The notes below the pieces were generated by a model. That model was not told where the DNA came from. It was given only the letters and a program-made list of their open reading frames with translations, and did not search any database. A program made the position numbers and the translations under genes. DNA of 5,601 nucleotides from Synechococcales cyanobacterium PMM_0073 (GTDB lineage Bacteria; Cyanobacteriota; Cyanobacteriia; Elainellales; Elainellaceae). Below are positions 1 through 5,601 of the stretch, piece after piece. Within the stretch, counting starts at the first letter, position 1; every line of letters begins with the position of its first letter. The stretch is taken from positions 1 to 5,601 of the forward strand of contig CASBQH010000298.1 of NCBI GenBank assembly GCA_949127695.1, written 5' to 3'.

Positions 1-2
1 AG

Positions 3-170
3 CTACTCATCGACCGAGTCATAGTGACTGACGATGAAGTGGAGATTCGTTACGTGATTCCAACCCATGCACGAGGAGAAACAACTCATTTTTGTCATTT
101 GCGTTTAGACTATTTTCATTCTGTTCCACAACAAGCGCCATCCTCAAGAAATGGGAGTCACAGAAATTGA
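3..170 (+). CDS. Large serine recombinase, C-terminal fragment (5' end outside window)
   Basis: An open frame enters the window at base 3 and stops with TGA at 168-170. Its first 38 codons read [17 protein letters not shown] followed by a stretch ending in [10 protein letters not shown] recognise this from memory as the extreme C-terminus of bacterial large serine recombinases ('recombinase family protein'), which insert, excise or invert DNA. The catalytic resolvase domain would lie upstream, outside the window. The family-like part ends near base 116. The last 17 codons (117-167) are the integrase pseudogene read in a different frame, so the natural C-terminus is probably replaced or the gene ends in a chance tail. 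This could be the 3' end of an intact gene or of a remnant; the window cannot decide. Recognition rests on about 38 residues. Confidence 0.6.
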   Translation, partial: LLIDRVIVTDDEVEIRYVIPTHARGETTHFCHLRLDYFHSVPQQAPSSRNGSHRN

Positions 171-974
171 GGCGTTTCTTACCTTCCTCGCCGTCCAAGA
201 GCAGGTTGCCGCTTCAACCCAGAACCAAGCCCTCTGCGCCCTGCTGTTTATCTATCACTACGTGCTCAAGCAGCCTTTAGATGACTCTATTGATGCAGTA
301 CGAGCCAAGCGGTCGCATTATCTTCCCACCATCTTGACGGTTGCAGAAGTCAGCCAGATTTTGTCGCACTTGTCGGGAGTCCATCTATTGTTTATCCAAC
401 TGCTTTACGGCAGTGGTCTACGCCTGAATGAAGGGCTGCGGCTACGGGTGAAGGATCTTGATTTTGCTCAGCGGCAAACTGTAGTGCGAGATGTCAAAGG
501 CAATGAAAGCCGGGTTACAATGCTGCCCAATTGCCTGATTGAGCCACTCAGCCAGCATCTCCAGCAGGTCAAACGGTTGCACAATCTCGATTTAGATCAA
601 GGCTATGGCTCTGTTTACTTGCCGTTTGCGCTAGAACGAAAGTACCCTCATGCCGACCGCAGCTGGATTTGGCAGTTTATCTTTCCTTCTCCGGGGCGTT
701 CACGCGATCCGCGCAGCGGCATTATTCGCCGTCATCACCTGCATGAAACCGGAGTGCAGCGAGCGCTGAAGCAGGCCGTTCGTTTGGCCAAGATTGATAA
801 ACGAATAGGCTGCCATACCTTTCGCCACAGCTTTGCGACGCACCTGCTGCAAAACGGCTACGACATTCGCACGATTCAGGAGCTATTGGGGCATAAAGAT
901 GTCAAGACAACGATGATCTACAGCATGTGCTAAATCGAGGCGGCAGAGGCGTCAGAAGTCCGCTGGATGGCTGA
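109..974 (+). pseudogene. Integron-integrase-like tyrosine recombinase, 5'-truncated and frameshifted
   Basis: Homology to IntI-type tyrosine recombinases begins near base 112 ([13 protein letters not shown]), upstream of the first ATG at 151; a TAG at 106-108 closes the frame before it. Numbering from the ATG at 151, catalytic residues are visible: R91 (GSGLRLNE), K116 (VKGNESR), H222 and R225 (HTFRHSF), H248 (LLGHKDV) and Y257 (TTMIY). The extra segment typical of integron integrases is present (ALERKYP, DPRSG, RRHHLHE). IntI proteins are about 320-340 residues, and roughly the first 40-50 are missing here. After Y257 the frame reads SMC and stops (TAA at 931-933). Shifting frame at 922-924 restores the expected tail, [16 protein letters not shown], ending with TGA at 972-974, so one base has been lost. 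With both defects the protein is unlikely to recombine DNA. No attC-like sites or gene cassettes were recognised nearby. Confidence 0.88.
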
Positions 975-1261
975 CAGAAAACACGAATATTCTCCAATTC
1001 CCCCTTGCGCTAACCCAGGGTTTTGCCCTATGCTTTGCAAATTGGTTGGTTCCGTCCGCCAGTGATTAAGGCTTGAGGCGAGGGCGCTAGCTAGAAGTGT
1101 TTGCACCACGACTAGCCAGCTAACCTACCTGTCTGCTACCCGCAGAAAGGCAAGCTGTGTCGATTCTACTGGATTGGCCAGCCTCGCAACCTAAGCGGTT
1201 TGAGAAACCGTCGTCTTGAGTCCTTTTTCTTGAACCCCACAAAAGAAAAAGGCTAAATATC
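975..1261. other. Gene-poor stretch between integrase pseudogene and small gene
   Basis: These 287 bases hold no ORF that resembles a gene; the minus-strand frame at 1120-1332 looks like a chance reading. No tRNA fold or attC-like site was recognised. A possible sigma-70-like promoter reads TTGCGC (1005-1010), an 18-base spacer, then TATGCT (1029-1034); it matches the consensus poorly. A short hairpin, CGGTTT-GAG-AAACCG, lies at 1196-1210. The longer hairpin at 1222-1252 is listed separately. The stretch probably contains the promoter and leader of the small gene at 1262. Confidence 0.5.
1222..1252 (+). promoter_or_regulatory. A/U-rich hairpin covering the ribosome binding site of the 1262 gene
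   Basis: CCTTTTTCTT (1222-1231) and AAGAAAAAGG (1243-1252) are perfect reverse complements and give a 10-bp stem with an 11-base loop. The right arm contains AAAAAGG, the only Shine-Dalgarno-like sequence, nine bases before the ATG at 1262. In the folded RNA the ribosome binding site would be paired. The stem is mostly A-U, so it could melt easily, as in an RNA thermometer. There is no T-run after it on either strand, which argues against an intrinsic terminator. The pairing is seen in the sequence; the regulatory role is inferred. Confidence 0.45.
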
Positions 1262-1462
1262 ATGACTTCAGAGTTCAACGAACTGCTGCCAGAATCGCTT
1301 GGCGAGCGAGCGCAGGTTTGGATCGTCGGCACGCGAGAGCAGGTGAATCACATCATCAGCGAAATGTACGTCAATCAGCTGATTACCGACCGCCACCAGT
1401 TTTCGCCAATGGTTCCTGTACCGTTTGCTCCCGGCAAATTTATGAGCGTGCTGCTGCGGTAA
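1262..1462 (+). CDS. Small conserved-looking protein of unknown function (66 aa)
   Basis: This is a 66-residue ORF starting with ATG, preceded by AAAAAGG at 9 bases, and ending in TAA at 1460-1462. It begins MTSEFNELLPESLGERAQVW and continues with VGTREQVNHIISEMY and a tail VPFAPGKFMSVLLR. Its composition is that of a soluble, mixed protein with no signal peptide, membrane segment, cysteine pair or repeat. I have a vague memory of similar small cyanobacterial proteins with 'QVW(I/V)xGTxEQVNH' and 'PFAPGKFMS' motifs, but cannot name a family or function. Its last 23 bases overlap the 3' end of the convergent dihydrouridine synthase gene. It stands alone on this strand. The amino-acid sequence looks like a real protein rather than a shadow of another frame, and most of it lies outside any other gene. 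Confidence 0.6.
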   Translation: MTSEFNELLPESLGERAQVWIVGTREQVNHIISEMYVNQLITDRHQFSPMVPVPFAPGKFMSVLLR

Positions 1463-2573
1463 GTTCAGCCAAGCTAGCGCTGCTGATCAAATCCGAGCGT
1501 TCAGCAGCGCTAGCTGACCTCGCAGACTCAGAACCAGGACGCGCCAACAGTCCCGGATAAGGCTCAGCCGCAAACAGCGCATCCGGGTCGCCCAGCAAAT
1601 GCCGATCGCAGACCGCAAACAGCTCAGCTTCCGTTTGTGCCAGCCGCATCTGCCGCAGAAAATTTCCCTCCGCATCCACGCCCTGAGCAATGTAGTTCAG
1701 GTACATTTTCAAAAAGCTAACCCGCGCTCTGGCAGGTACAGTCATTGCAGTCGGCGTTTGGCGCAACCGCTCAATATAGTCGCGCACTTCGGCTAGCCGC
1801 ACCGCCACCACAGGCTCACCGCTCAGCTGCTGCCGAATCTGCCGAAAAATCCAGGGATTGCGAATTGCCGAGCGCCCCACCATTACGCCCGCCGCTCCTG
1901 TCTGTGCCAGCACCGAAGCCGCCGCCGCCGCCGAAGTAACGTTGCCATTCGCCAGCACCGGACAGCTGAGCCGCGCCACCGCCCGCGCAATTAGGTCATA
2001 ATGCACCGCGCCGTGATAGGCTTCCTTCACCGTGCGGCCATGCAGACTGAGCAAATCTATCCCGTGGCAGTCGAGCAGATCCAGCAGCGGTTCAAAATTT
2101 GCCGTATCCTCAAAGCCAATCCGCATTTTGATGCTAAATCGCCCCGGTACCGCCTGCCGCAGCTCCCCCAAAATTTGGTTCACCTTATCCAAATCGCGCA
2201 GCAGCCCGCCGCCCACGTTTTTGCGATAGATACGCGGAGCCGGACAGCCCATGTTCAGGTCAATGCCTGCGACTGGGTACTGGCTCAGCAGCTTTGCCGT
2301 CCGCACCAAGTCGGGGATGCTCTCGCCAATCATTTGGGCAAAAACAGGCCGCTGGGTTGGGTTCTCAGTAATCGAGCGTAGAATGGTTTTATCCAGCGTC
2401 GAGCTAGGATGCACCCGAAAATACTCAGTAAAAAAGTAGTCGGGGCTGCCATAGCTGGCAATTACGCTCATGAAATAGAGATCCGTCACATCCTGCATCG
2501 GCGCAAGTGCAGTCACGGCCTGCCCTGACCTGATCGGCGGCGGCAGCGGATGCAGCGTTGCCGCGCTAAGCAT
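1440..2573 (-). CDS. tRNA-dihydrouridine synthase (Dus family)
   Basis: This FMN-dependent enzyme reduces specific uridines of tRNA to dihydrouridine, using NADPH, in the cytoplasm. From the ATG at 2573 the protein has 377 residues. The N-terminal TIM barrel shows APM (24-26), LNMGCPAP with the catalytic cysteine C110, the K149 region (SIKMRIG), HGRT (178-181), then LANGNV and MVGRSAIRNPW for flavin phosphate binding. A helical C-terminal domain follows. I chose the ATG over the TTG nine bases upstream because GGGGA sits nine bases before the ATG. The start overlaps the Uma2 gene stop by 8 bases (ATGCTTAG), suggesting translational coupling. Which Dus subfamily is uncertain; the GCPAP motif recalls DusC, so no symbol is given. 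The last 30 or so residues are Ala/Ser-rich, span an inverted repeat and look like an extension beyond the family core. Confidence 0.93.
   Translation of the reverse strand: MLSAATLHPLPPPIRSGQAVTALAPMQDVTDLYFMSVIASYGSPDYFFTEYFRVHPSSTLDKTILRSITENPTQRPVFAQMIGESIPDLVRTAKLLSQYPVAGIDLNMGCPAPRIYRKNVGGGLLRDLDKVNQILGELRQAVPGRFSIKMRIGFEDTANFEPLLDLLDCHGIDLLSLHGRTVKEAYHGAVHYDLIARAVARLSCPVLANGNVTSAAAAASVLAQTGAAGVMVGRSAIRNPWIFRQIRQQLSGEPVVAVRLAEVRDYIERLRQTPTAMTVPARARVSFLKMYLNYIAQGVDAEGNFLRQMRLAQTEAELFAVCDRHLLGDPDALFAAEPYPGLLARPGSESARSASAAERSDLISSASLAELTAAARS
1472..1515. terminator. Perfect 15-bp inverted repeat, possible bidirectional terminator
   Basis: AGCTAGCGCTGCTGA (1472-1486) is exactly complementary to TCAGCAGCGCTAGCT (1501-1515), with a 14-base loop. 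It lies 10 bases after the stop of the plus-strand small gene and inside the last codons of the convergent dihydrouridine synthase gene (residues about 353-368). Position between convergent genes suggests transcription termination in both directions. No T-run follows on either strand, so it would not be a classical intrinsic terminator; a repeat-element origin is the alternative. The repeat itself is certain, its role is inferred. Confidence 0.5.
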
Positions 2574-3075
2574 CAGGATCAATCCCCAGCAATCGCAGTT
2601 TTTCGCGCAGCCGTGATGCTTCTGACTCAGCTTGATTGGCGCGCTGGCTTTCCTGCTCAGCCCGCTGTTCAGCTGCCTGTCGAGCCAAAGTCTCCTGTGC
2701 CAAAATATCGATCAGCTGACTGGGGGCTGGCAGTCTTTGGCCGTTTTCTCGGTAGAATCCGGCAGAAGTAATTTCAAAAATCACGGCAGGCGACTGGCCT
2801 TCTGTCCAGGTTTTAAAGTGATCTCTGGCTCCCGGCGGCACGTCAAAAATTACCATAATGTCGGGCGCAACCCGCAGCTTCGGGAAGCCTTCGGCATAGT
2901 AGAGAAACTGATCGGCCAGCACAATCGCCGGCTGAGCCGACAGGTAATGGCGCAAAGCCACCCCCACATTGATCATCGCATCAACGTGAACCGAAGTTTC
3001 TGCCAAAGGAGCGCCGTCTGAGCTGGGGTAGAAAACTTCTGGTTTGCGAGATTTGGCGGGCAGCAGAGAGGCCAT
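2566..3075 (-). CDS. Uma2-family (DUF820) protein with internal deletion and C-terminal coiled coil
   Basis: Uma2 proteins have a PD-(D/E)xK nuclease-like fold, are greatly expanded in cyanobacteria and have no established function. This copy has 169 residues. Visible parts are YPSSDG (16-21), a segment ending in YYAEG (59-63), VAPDIMVIFDVP (69-80, with the acidic D72), and PAVIFEITS (96-104, with E101). Family members continue with a lysine motif and a segment like 'LGVxEYWxxDP', about 60-90 residues by my recollection. Here the chain jumps straight to FYRENGQRLPAPS (107-119), which normally lies near the end of the domain. The active-site lysine is therefore gone and nuclease activity is doubtful. 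Residues 126-162 form an Ala/Glu/Gln/Arg-rich coiled coil typical of cyanobacterial copies. The ATG lies three bases after the stop of the ABC ATPase gene; no strong ribosome binding site is seen. Confidence 0.8.
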   Translation of the reverse strand: MASLLPAKSRKPEVFYPSSDGAPLAETSVHVDAMINVGVALRHYLSAQPAIVLADQFLYYAEGFPKLRVAPDIMVIFDVPPGARDHFKTWTEGQSPAVIFEITSAGFYRENGQRLPAPSQLIDILAQETLARQAAEQRAEQESQRANQAESEASRLREKLRLLGIDPDA

Positions 3076-3078
3076 AGT

Positions 3079-4098
3079 TTACCGCATATTTTGCTTACGC
3101 TCAGCTTTCAAATCTCGGCTGCTGGCAGCGGCCATTTCAGCATCCATCAGCGTTTTACCCGTCGCAGCCAGATAGACATCATCCAAGCTGGGGCGCGACT
3201 GCGAAATGCCAAAGGTGGGCAGATTCGCGGCTTTAAGCGCCTGCTGAATTGTAATTAGCGCCTCGCTCTGGGGCGTCACAACCAGGTTCAGCGAATTGCC
3301 CTGCGCCGCGTTAATAATCACCTCCTGCACAAACGGCATCGCTTGCAGCATCGACTTAGCCGACTCCGCCTCATCCGCCGGGGTAAACTCGCGAATCCGC
3401 AGCGTCACTCGGTCGCCGCCAACGCGGTCTTTTAATTCTGAAGGCGTGCCGGACGAAATCACCTTGCCCTGGTCAATAATCGCCACCCGGTCGGCCAGCG
3501 CGTCCACTTCTTCTAGATAGTGGCTGGTGAGCAAAATGGTCGTACCACGCTCGCGGAGCTGCCGCAAAAAGTCCCAGACCACCACTCGGCTCTCAATATC
3601 TAGCCCGACGGTCGGCTCATCCAGCACCAGCAGATCGGGCCGATGCAGCAGGCCAGCCGCCAAATCCAGCCGCTTTTTTAAGCCGCCTGAATAAGTGCCA
3701 GTACGCTGATCGGCCCAGTCCTGCAAACCCAGCAGCGCAATCGCTTGATCAATCTGCGACGAAATGCTGCCAGCAGGCAAATGGTAGATCGCGGCCTGAA
3801 GCTGGAGCAGTTCGCGTCCAGTCAGCACCTTATCCAGCGCCACTTCCTGCGCCACGTAGCCCAGCTTTTGCCGCGCCAGCTTCGGCTGATCCAGCACCGA
3901 AATCCCAGAGACTTCGATCCGGCCTGAGTCGGGAGCAGCCAGCGTACAGAGGCAGCGCAGGGTGGTAGTTTTGCCAGCGCCATTCGGGCCAAGCAGCCCA
4001 AAGATCTCGCCGGGAGCCACCTCAAACGAAACGCCCTTCAGCGCCTCCAGCGACCCGTAGCGCTTTTGCAAATCTTCAATTACAACCGCAGGAGCCAT
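3079..4098 (-). CDS. ABC transporter ATP-binding protein, DrrA/CcmA-like export type
   Basis: This is the ATPase subunit of an ABC-2 type exporter, expected on the inner face of the membrane. The 339-residue protein shows Walker A GPNGAGKTT (37-45), a Q-loop in LGYVAQEVALDK, the signature YSGGLKKR, Walker B LLVLDEPTVGLD and the H-loop LLTSHYLEE. After about residue 225 comes the C-terminal extension of daunorubicin-resistance-type ATPases, containing PSLDDVYLAATGKTL. No membrane segment is present, so it needs a separate permease. None follows: the next gene, three bases on, is Uma2-like. It lies 52 bases after ctaB, an order I recall from several cyanobacteria, where a permease gene commonly comes next. 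The substrate is unknown; a link to heme or oxidase assembly is only suggested by position. The tail ending KAERKQNMR looks complete. Confidence 0.92.
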   Translation of the reverse strand: MAPAVVIEDLQKRYGSLEALKGVSFEVAPGEIFGLLGPNGAGKTTTLRCLCTLAAPDSGRIEVSGISVLDQPKLARQKLGYVAQEVALDKVLTGRELLQLQAAIYHLPAGSISSQIDQAIALLGLQDWADQRTGTYSGGLKKRLDLAAGLLHRPDLLVLDEPTVGLDIESRVVVWDFLRQLRERGTTILLTSHYLEEVDALADRVAIIDQGKVISSGTPSELKDRVGGDRVTLRIREFTPADEAESAKSMLQAMPFVQEVIINAAQGNSLNLVVTPQSEALITIQQALKAANLPTFGISQSRPSLDDVYLAATGKTLMDAEMAAASSRDLKAERKQNMR

Positions 4099-4150
4099 GA
4101 CGATGCCATCAAAATTACTAGCTTTATCTTAGCGAGATTCGCTGACTAGA

Positions 4151-5143
4151 CTAGCTAACGGGCAGATGGCTCTGCGCTATGGTCATCGCAGCCGTCACCT
4201 GCTCGCCCAAACTCGCCACCAGCTGATGCGTCATCGGCAGGCTGTCAATCGCCATCCCAGCCGAGAGCAGCATCATATAGAGAATCGAATATTTGAACAG
4301 CGAGCGCGCCAGTGCTTGATCAGAAGGCGCTTGCAGCAATGCCCAAGCCTTAACCAGAAACAGCGCCCCCAGACCCAGCGCAATCGCCGCATAGACCGCG
4401 CCTAGTTCTTGCAGCGGATAGACCAGCAGCAGCGTCGCCGGAATCAGCAGCAGGCTATAGATCCAGATTTGCTTGGCCGTCACCTCGTCGCCTTTAATCA
4501 CGGGCAGCATCGGCACGCCAACTTTGGCATAGTCTTTCTGGATCATCATTGCCAGCGCCCAAAAATGCGGCGGCGTCCAGAGAAAGATGATTAGAAAATA
4601 CAGCCATGCCGTCCAGCTCAGCTCGCCCGTTACCGCTGCCCAACCCACCAGCGGCGGAATTGCACCTGCCGCGCCGCCAATCACGATATTTTGGGTGCTG
4701 TGCCGCTTCAGCCAATGCGTATAGACCAAGACATAGGTGACAATGCCCGACATGGCCAGCAAGGCGCTGAGCAGATTGGCAAACACCGTCAGCAGCGTAA
4801 ACGAGAGCGCCGCCAGCCCAATTGCAAAAATCAGCGCGTCGCGGGGCTGAATCCGACCCGAAGGCAGAGGCCGATGCCGGGTGCGCTCCATGTCATAGTC
4901 AATATCGCGGTCATAGAGGCAGTTAATCGTGTTGGCTGAGGCGGCGGCCAGCGCTCCGCTCAGCAGCGTCACCAGCAGCAGCAGCGGATCAACCTCACCT
5001 TTGGCCGCAATCCACATGCTGCCTGCGGTCGTCACCAGCAGCAGGATAATAATTCTCGGCTTGGTCAGCTGCCAGTAGCTTTGGAGCACTTGACCCGCAT
5101 TTTGGTGATGCCGCGTCGCCGTTGTCCAGGTTGTTTCTTGCAT
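4151..5143 (-). CDS. ctaB: Protoheme IX farnesyltransferase (heme O synthase)
   Basis: CtaB is a polytopic membrane prenyltransferase that adds a farnesyl group from farnesyl diphosphate to heme B, giving heme O for cytochrome oxidase. Numbered from the ATG at 5143 (330 residues), it shows LTKPR (26-30), the Asp-rich prenyl-diphosphate motif NCLYDRDID (74-82), RHRPLPSGR (89-97), YTHWLKR (141-147), [13 protein letters not shown] (156-168), [10 protein letters not shown] (189-198) and [12 protein letters not shown] (204-215). About eight or nine hydrophobic membrane segments are spread over the chain. The ATG at 5143 is preferred over a TTG 21 bases upstream because AGGA lies five bases before it. 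It follows ctaA by 51 bases, so heme O formation and its further conversion to heme A are encoded together. The length is normal and no defect is seen. Confidence 0.96.
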   Translation of the reverse strand: MQETTWTTATRHHQNAGQVLQSYWQLTKPRIIILLLVTTAGSMWIAAKGEVDPLLLLVTLLSGALAAASANTINCLYDRDIDYDMERTRHRPLPSGRIQPRDALIFAIGLAALSFTLLTVFANLLSALLAMSGIVTYVLVYTHWLKRHSTQNIVIGGAAGAIPPLVGWAAVTGELSWTAWLYFLIIFLWTPPHFWALAMMIQKDYAKVGVPMLPVIKGDEVTAKQIWIYSLLLIPATLLLVYPLQELGAVYAAIALGLGALFLVKAWALLQAPSDQALARSLFKYSILYMMLLSAGMAIDSLPMTHQLVASLGEQVTAAMTIAQSHLPVS

Positions 5144-5184
5144 GTTCTTCCTGTGTAAAACCAAATATTTTTCGAGATGTTCAG

Positions 5185-5208
5185 GCCAGTCGGTCTAGAC
5201 CGACTGGC
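5185..5208. promoter_or_regulatory. 24-base perfect palindrome spanning the ctaA stop codon
   Basis: GCCAGTCGGT (5185-5194), CTAG (5195-5198) and ACCGACTGGC (5199-5208) form a perfect palindrome. In RNA it gives a 10-bp G/C-rich stem with a four-base loop, and the ctaA stop codon TAG falls in the loop. It lies 41 bases upstream of the ctaB start. No T-run follows on the minus strand, so a simple terminator is unlikely. It may limit read-through into ctaB, protect an mRNA end or bind a dimeric protein. The palindrome is seen directly; the role is inferred. Confidence 0.55.
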
Positions 5209-5601
5209 TCTCAGCCGCAGTCTCTAAGCGCAGCGCCACTGCCCGATCGCGCAGGCCAATCACCGTGAGGCAGACCAGCATCCCCAGCAGCGACGCGCCA
5301 ATCATCTGGTGCATCACGGTCAGCATTTCGACTTGCAGATGCAGCCGAAAGGTGGCCACGCCCAGCAAGACTTGCAGCAGCAGCAGCCCGCCTGCTAAAT
5401 TTGCCAGCCGCCGGATCAGCCGCTGTAAGGCTGGGGTGCGCCAAGCCATAACCACCGTGATCAGCGTTGCCAAGCTGGCCGGAACCACGCCCAGCAAATG
5501 CGTATTCATGACGCTACAGAGCTGCGACCCCCAGAGGCACTGATGAAGCGCCCAGCGCGAGCCGACCAGCCCGCCCGACAAACTCTGGAGATAGACCAAG
5601 A
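5195..5601 (-). CDS. ctaA: Heme A synthase, CtaA/COX15 family (C-terminal part; 5' end outside window)
   Basis: CtaA oxidises the C8 methyl group of heme O to a formyl group, giving heme A. Only the last 134 or so residues are inside the window; the frame is open to the edge and the codon at 5597-5599 is an internal Leu (TTG), not a start. Numbering from there, features are LVGSRWALHQC (11-21), a Cys pair C21 and C28 like that in an extracellular loop of the family, H34 in MNTHLLG and H97 in LTVMHQ as likely heme ligands of the C-terminal four-helix half, and FRLHLQVE (84-91). Four hydrophobic helices are visible. The end, LRDRAVALRLETAAESQSV, is a short soluble tail. The stop TAG (5195-5197) lies inside a perfect palindrome. 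It is probably the first gene in this window of the heme A operon. Confidence 0.92.
   Translation of the reverse strand, partial: LVYLQSLSGGLVGSRWALHQCLWGSQLCSVMNTHLLGVVPASLATLITVVMAWRTPALQRLIRRLANLAGGLLLLQVLLGVATFRLHLQVEMLTVMHQMIGASLLGMLVCLTVIGLRDRAVALRLETAAESQSV

Noticed and set aside
1005..1034. Promoter TTGCGC, 18 bases, TATGCT
   Set aside because: Too weak a match and too far from the small gene to list as a feature on its own.
975..1261. Integron attI/attC sites next to the integrase
   Set aside because: No RYYYAAC and GTTRRRY pair in the right arrangement was found; strings such as GCTAACC do not fit the core site.
1318..1560. 80-codon plus-strand ORF
   Set aside because: Out-of-frame reading of the 1262 gene and the antisense of the dihydrouridine synthase tail, with no protein-like motif.
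1917..1934. GCC trinucleotide run
   Set aside because: Encodes a short Ala stretch in the Dus protein; too short to be a notable repeat.
2001..2381. 126-codon plus-strand ORF
   Set aside because: Lies wholly antisense to the conserved Dus barrel; a frame left open by GC-rich codon use.
2571..2582. TTG start for the dihydrouridine synthase at 2582
   Set aside because: The ATG at 2573 has the better-spaced GGGGA and adds only three fewer residues outside the conserved core.
4120..4145. Hairpin AGCGA-GAT-TCGCT between ctaB and the ABC ATPase
   Set aside because: Only five firm base pairs and no T-run; could easily arise by chance.
1..5601. CRISPR array, tRNA genes, or HIP1 GCGATCGC sites
   Set aside because: No regularly spaced repeats, no cloverleaf recognised and no exact HIP1 octamer seen by eye.

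Overview
The window looks like a piece of a cyanobacterial chromosome, probably from a filamentous or Leptolyngbya-like lineage; that is an inference from gene content and no taxonomic marker is present. The pointers are the heme-biosynthesis pair ctaA-ctaB followed by a DrrA-type ABC ATPase, a Uma2-family protein with a C-terminal coiled coil, and a standalone integron-type tyrosine recombinase. No exact copy of the HIP1 octamer GCGATCGC was found.

Left part (1 to about 1260, plus strand): mobile-element debris. The 3' end of a large serine recombinase (3-170) runs directly into an integron-integrase-like tyrosine recombinase that has lost its N-terminus. That integrase also carries a one-base frameshift just after its catalytic tyrosine, so 109-974 is a pseudogene. 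A gene-poor stretch of 287 bases follows. It ends in an A/U-rich hairpin that would cover the ribosome binding site of a 66-residue protein of unknown function (1262-1462, plus strand).

Right part (1440-5601, minus strand): a compact run of five co-directional genes, read from high to low coordinates: ctaA (3' part only), ctaB, an ABC transporter ATPase, a shortened Uma2-family gene and a tRNA-dihydrouridine synthase. The gaps are 51, 52 and 3 bases, then an 8-base overlap, so one transcript is likely. CtaB converts heme B to heme O and CtaA converts heme O to heme A for cytochrome c oxidase. The ABC ATPase has no permease beside it on its downstream side, where one is often found. The last two genes have no obvious link to heme or oxidase assembly.

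Structures that plain gene calling would miss are: a perfect 24-base palindrome centred on the ctaA stop codon, a perfect 15-bp inverted repeat inside the 3' end of the dihydrouridine synthase gene, the internal deletion in the Uma2 gene, and the broken recombinase mosaic. I see no convincing new defence or mobile system. The most interesting signals are the possible RNA switch at the small gene and the hairpins at gene ends.
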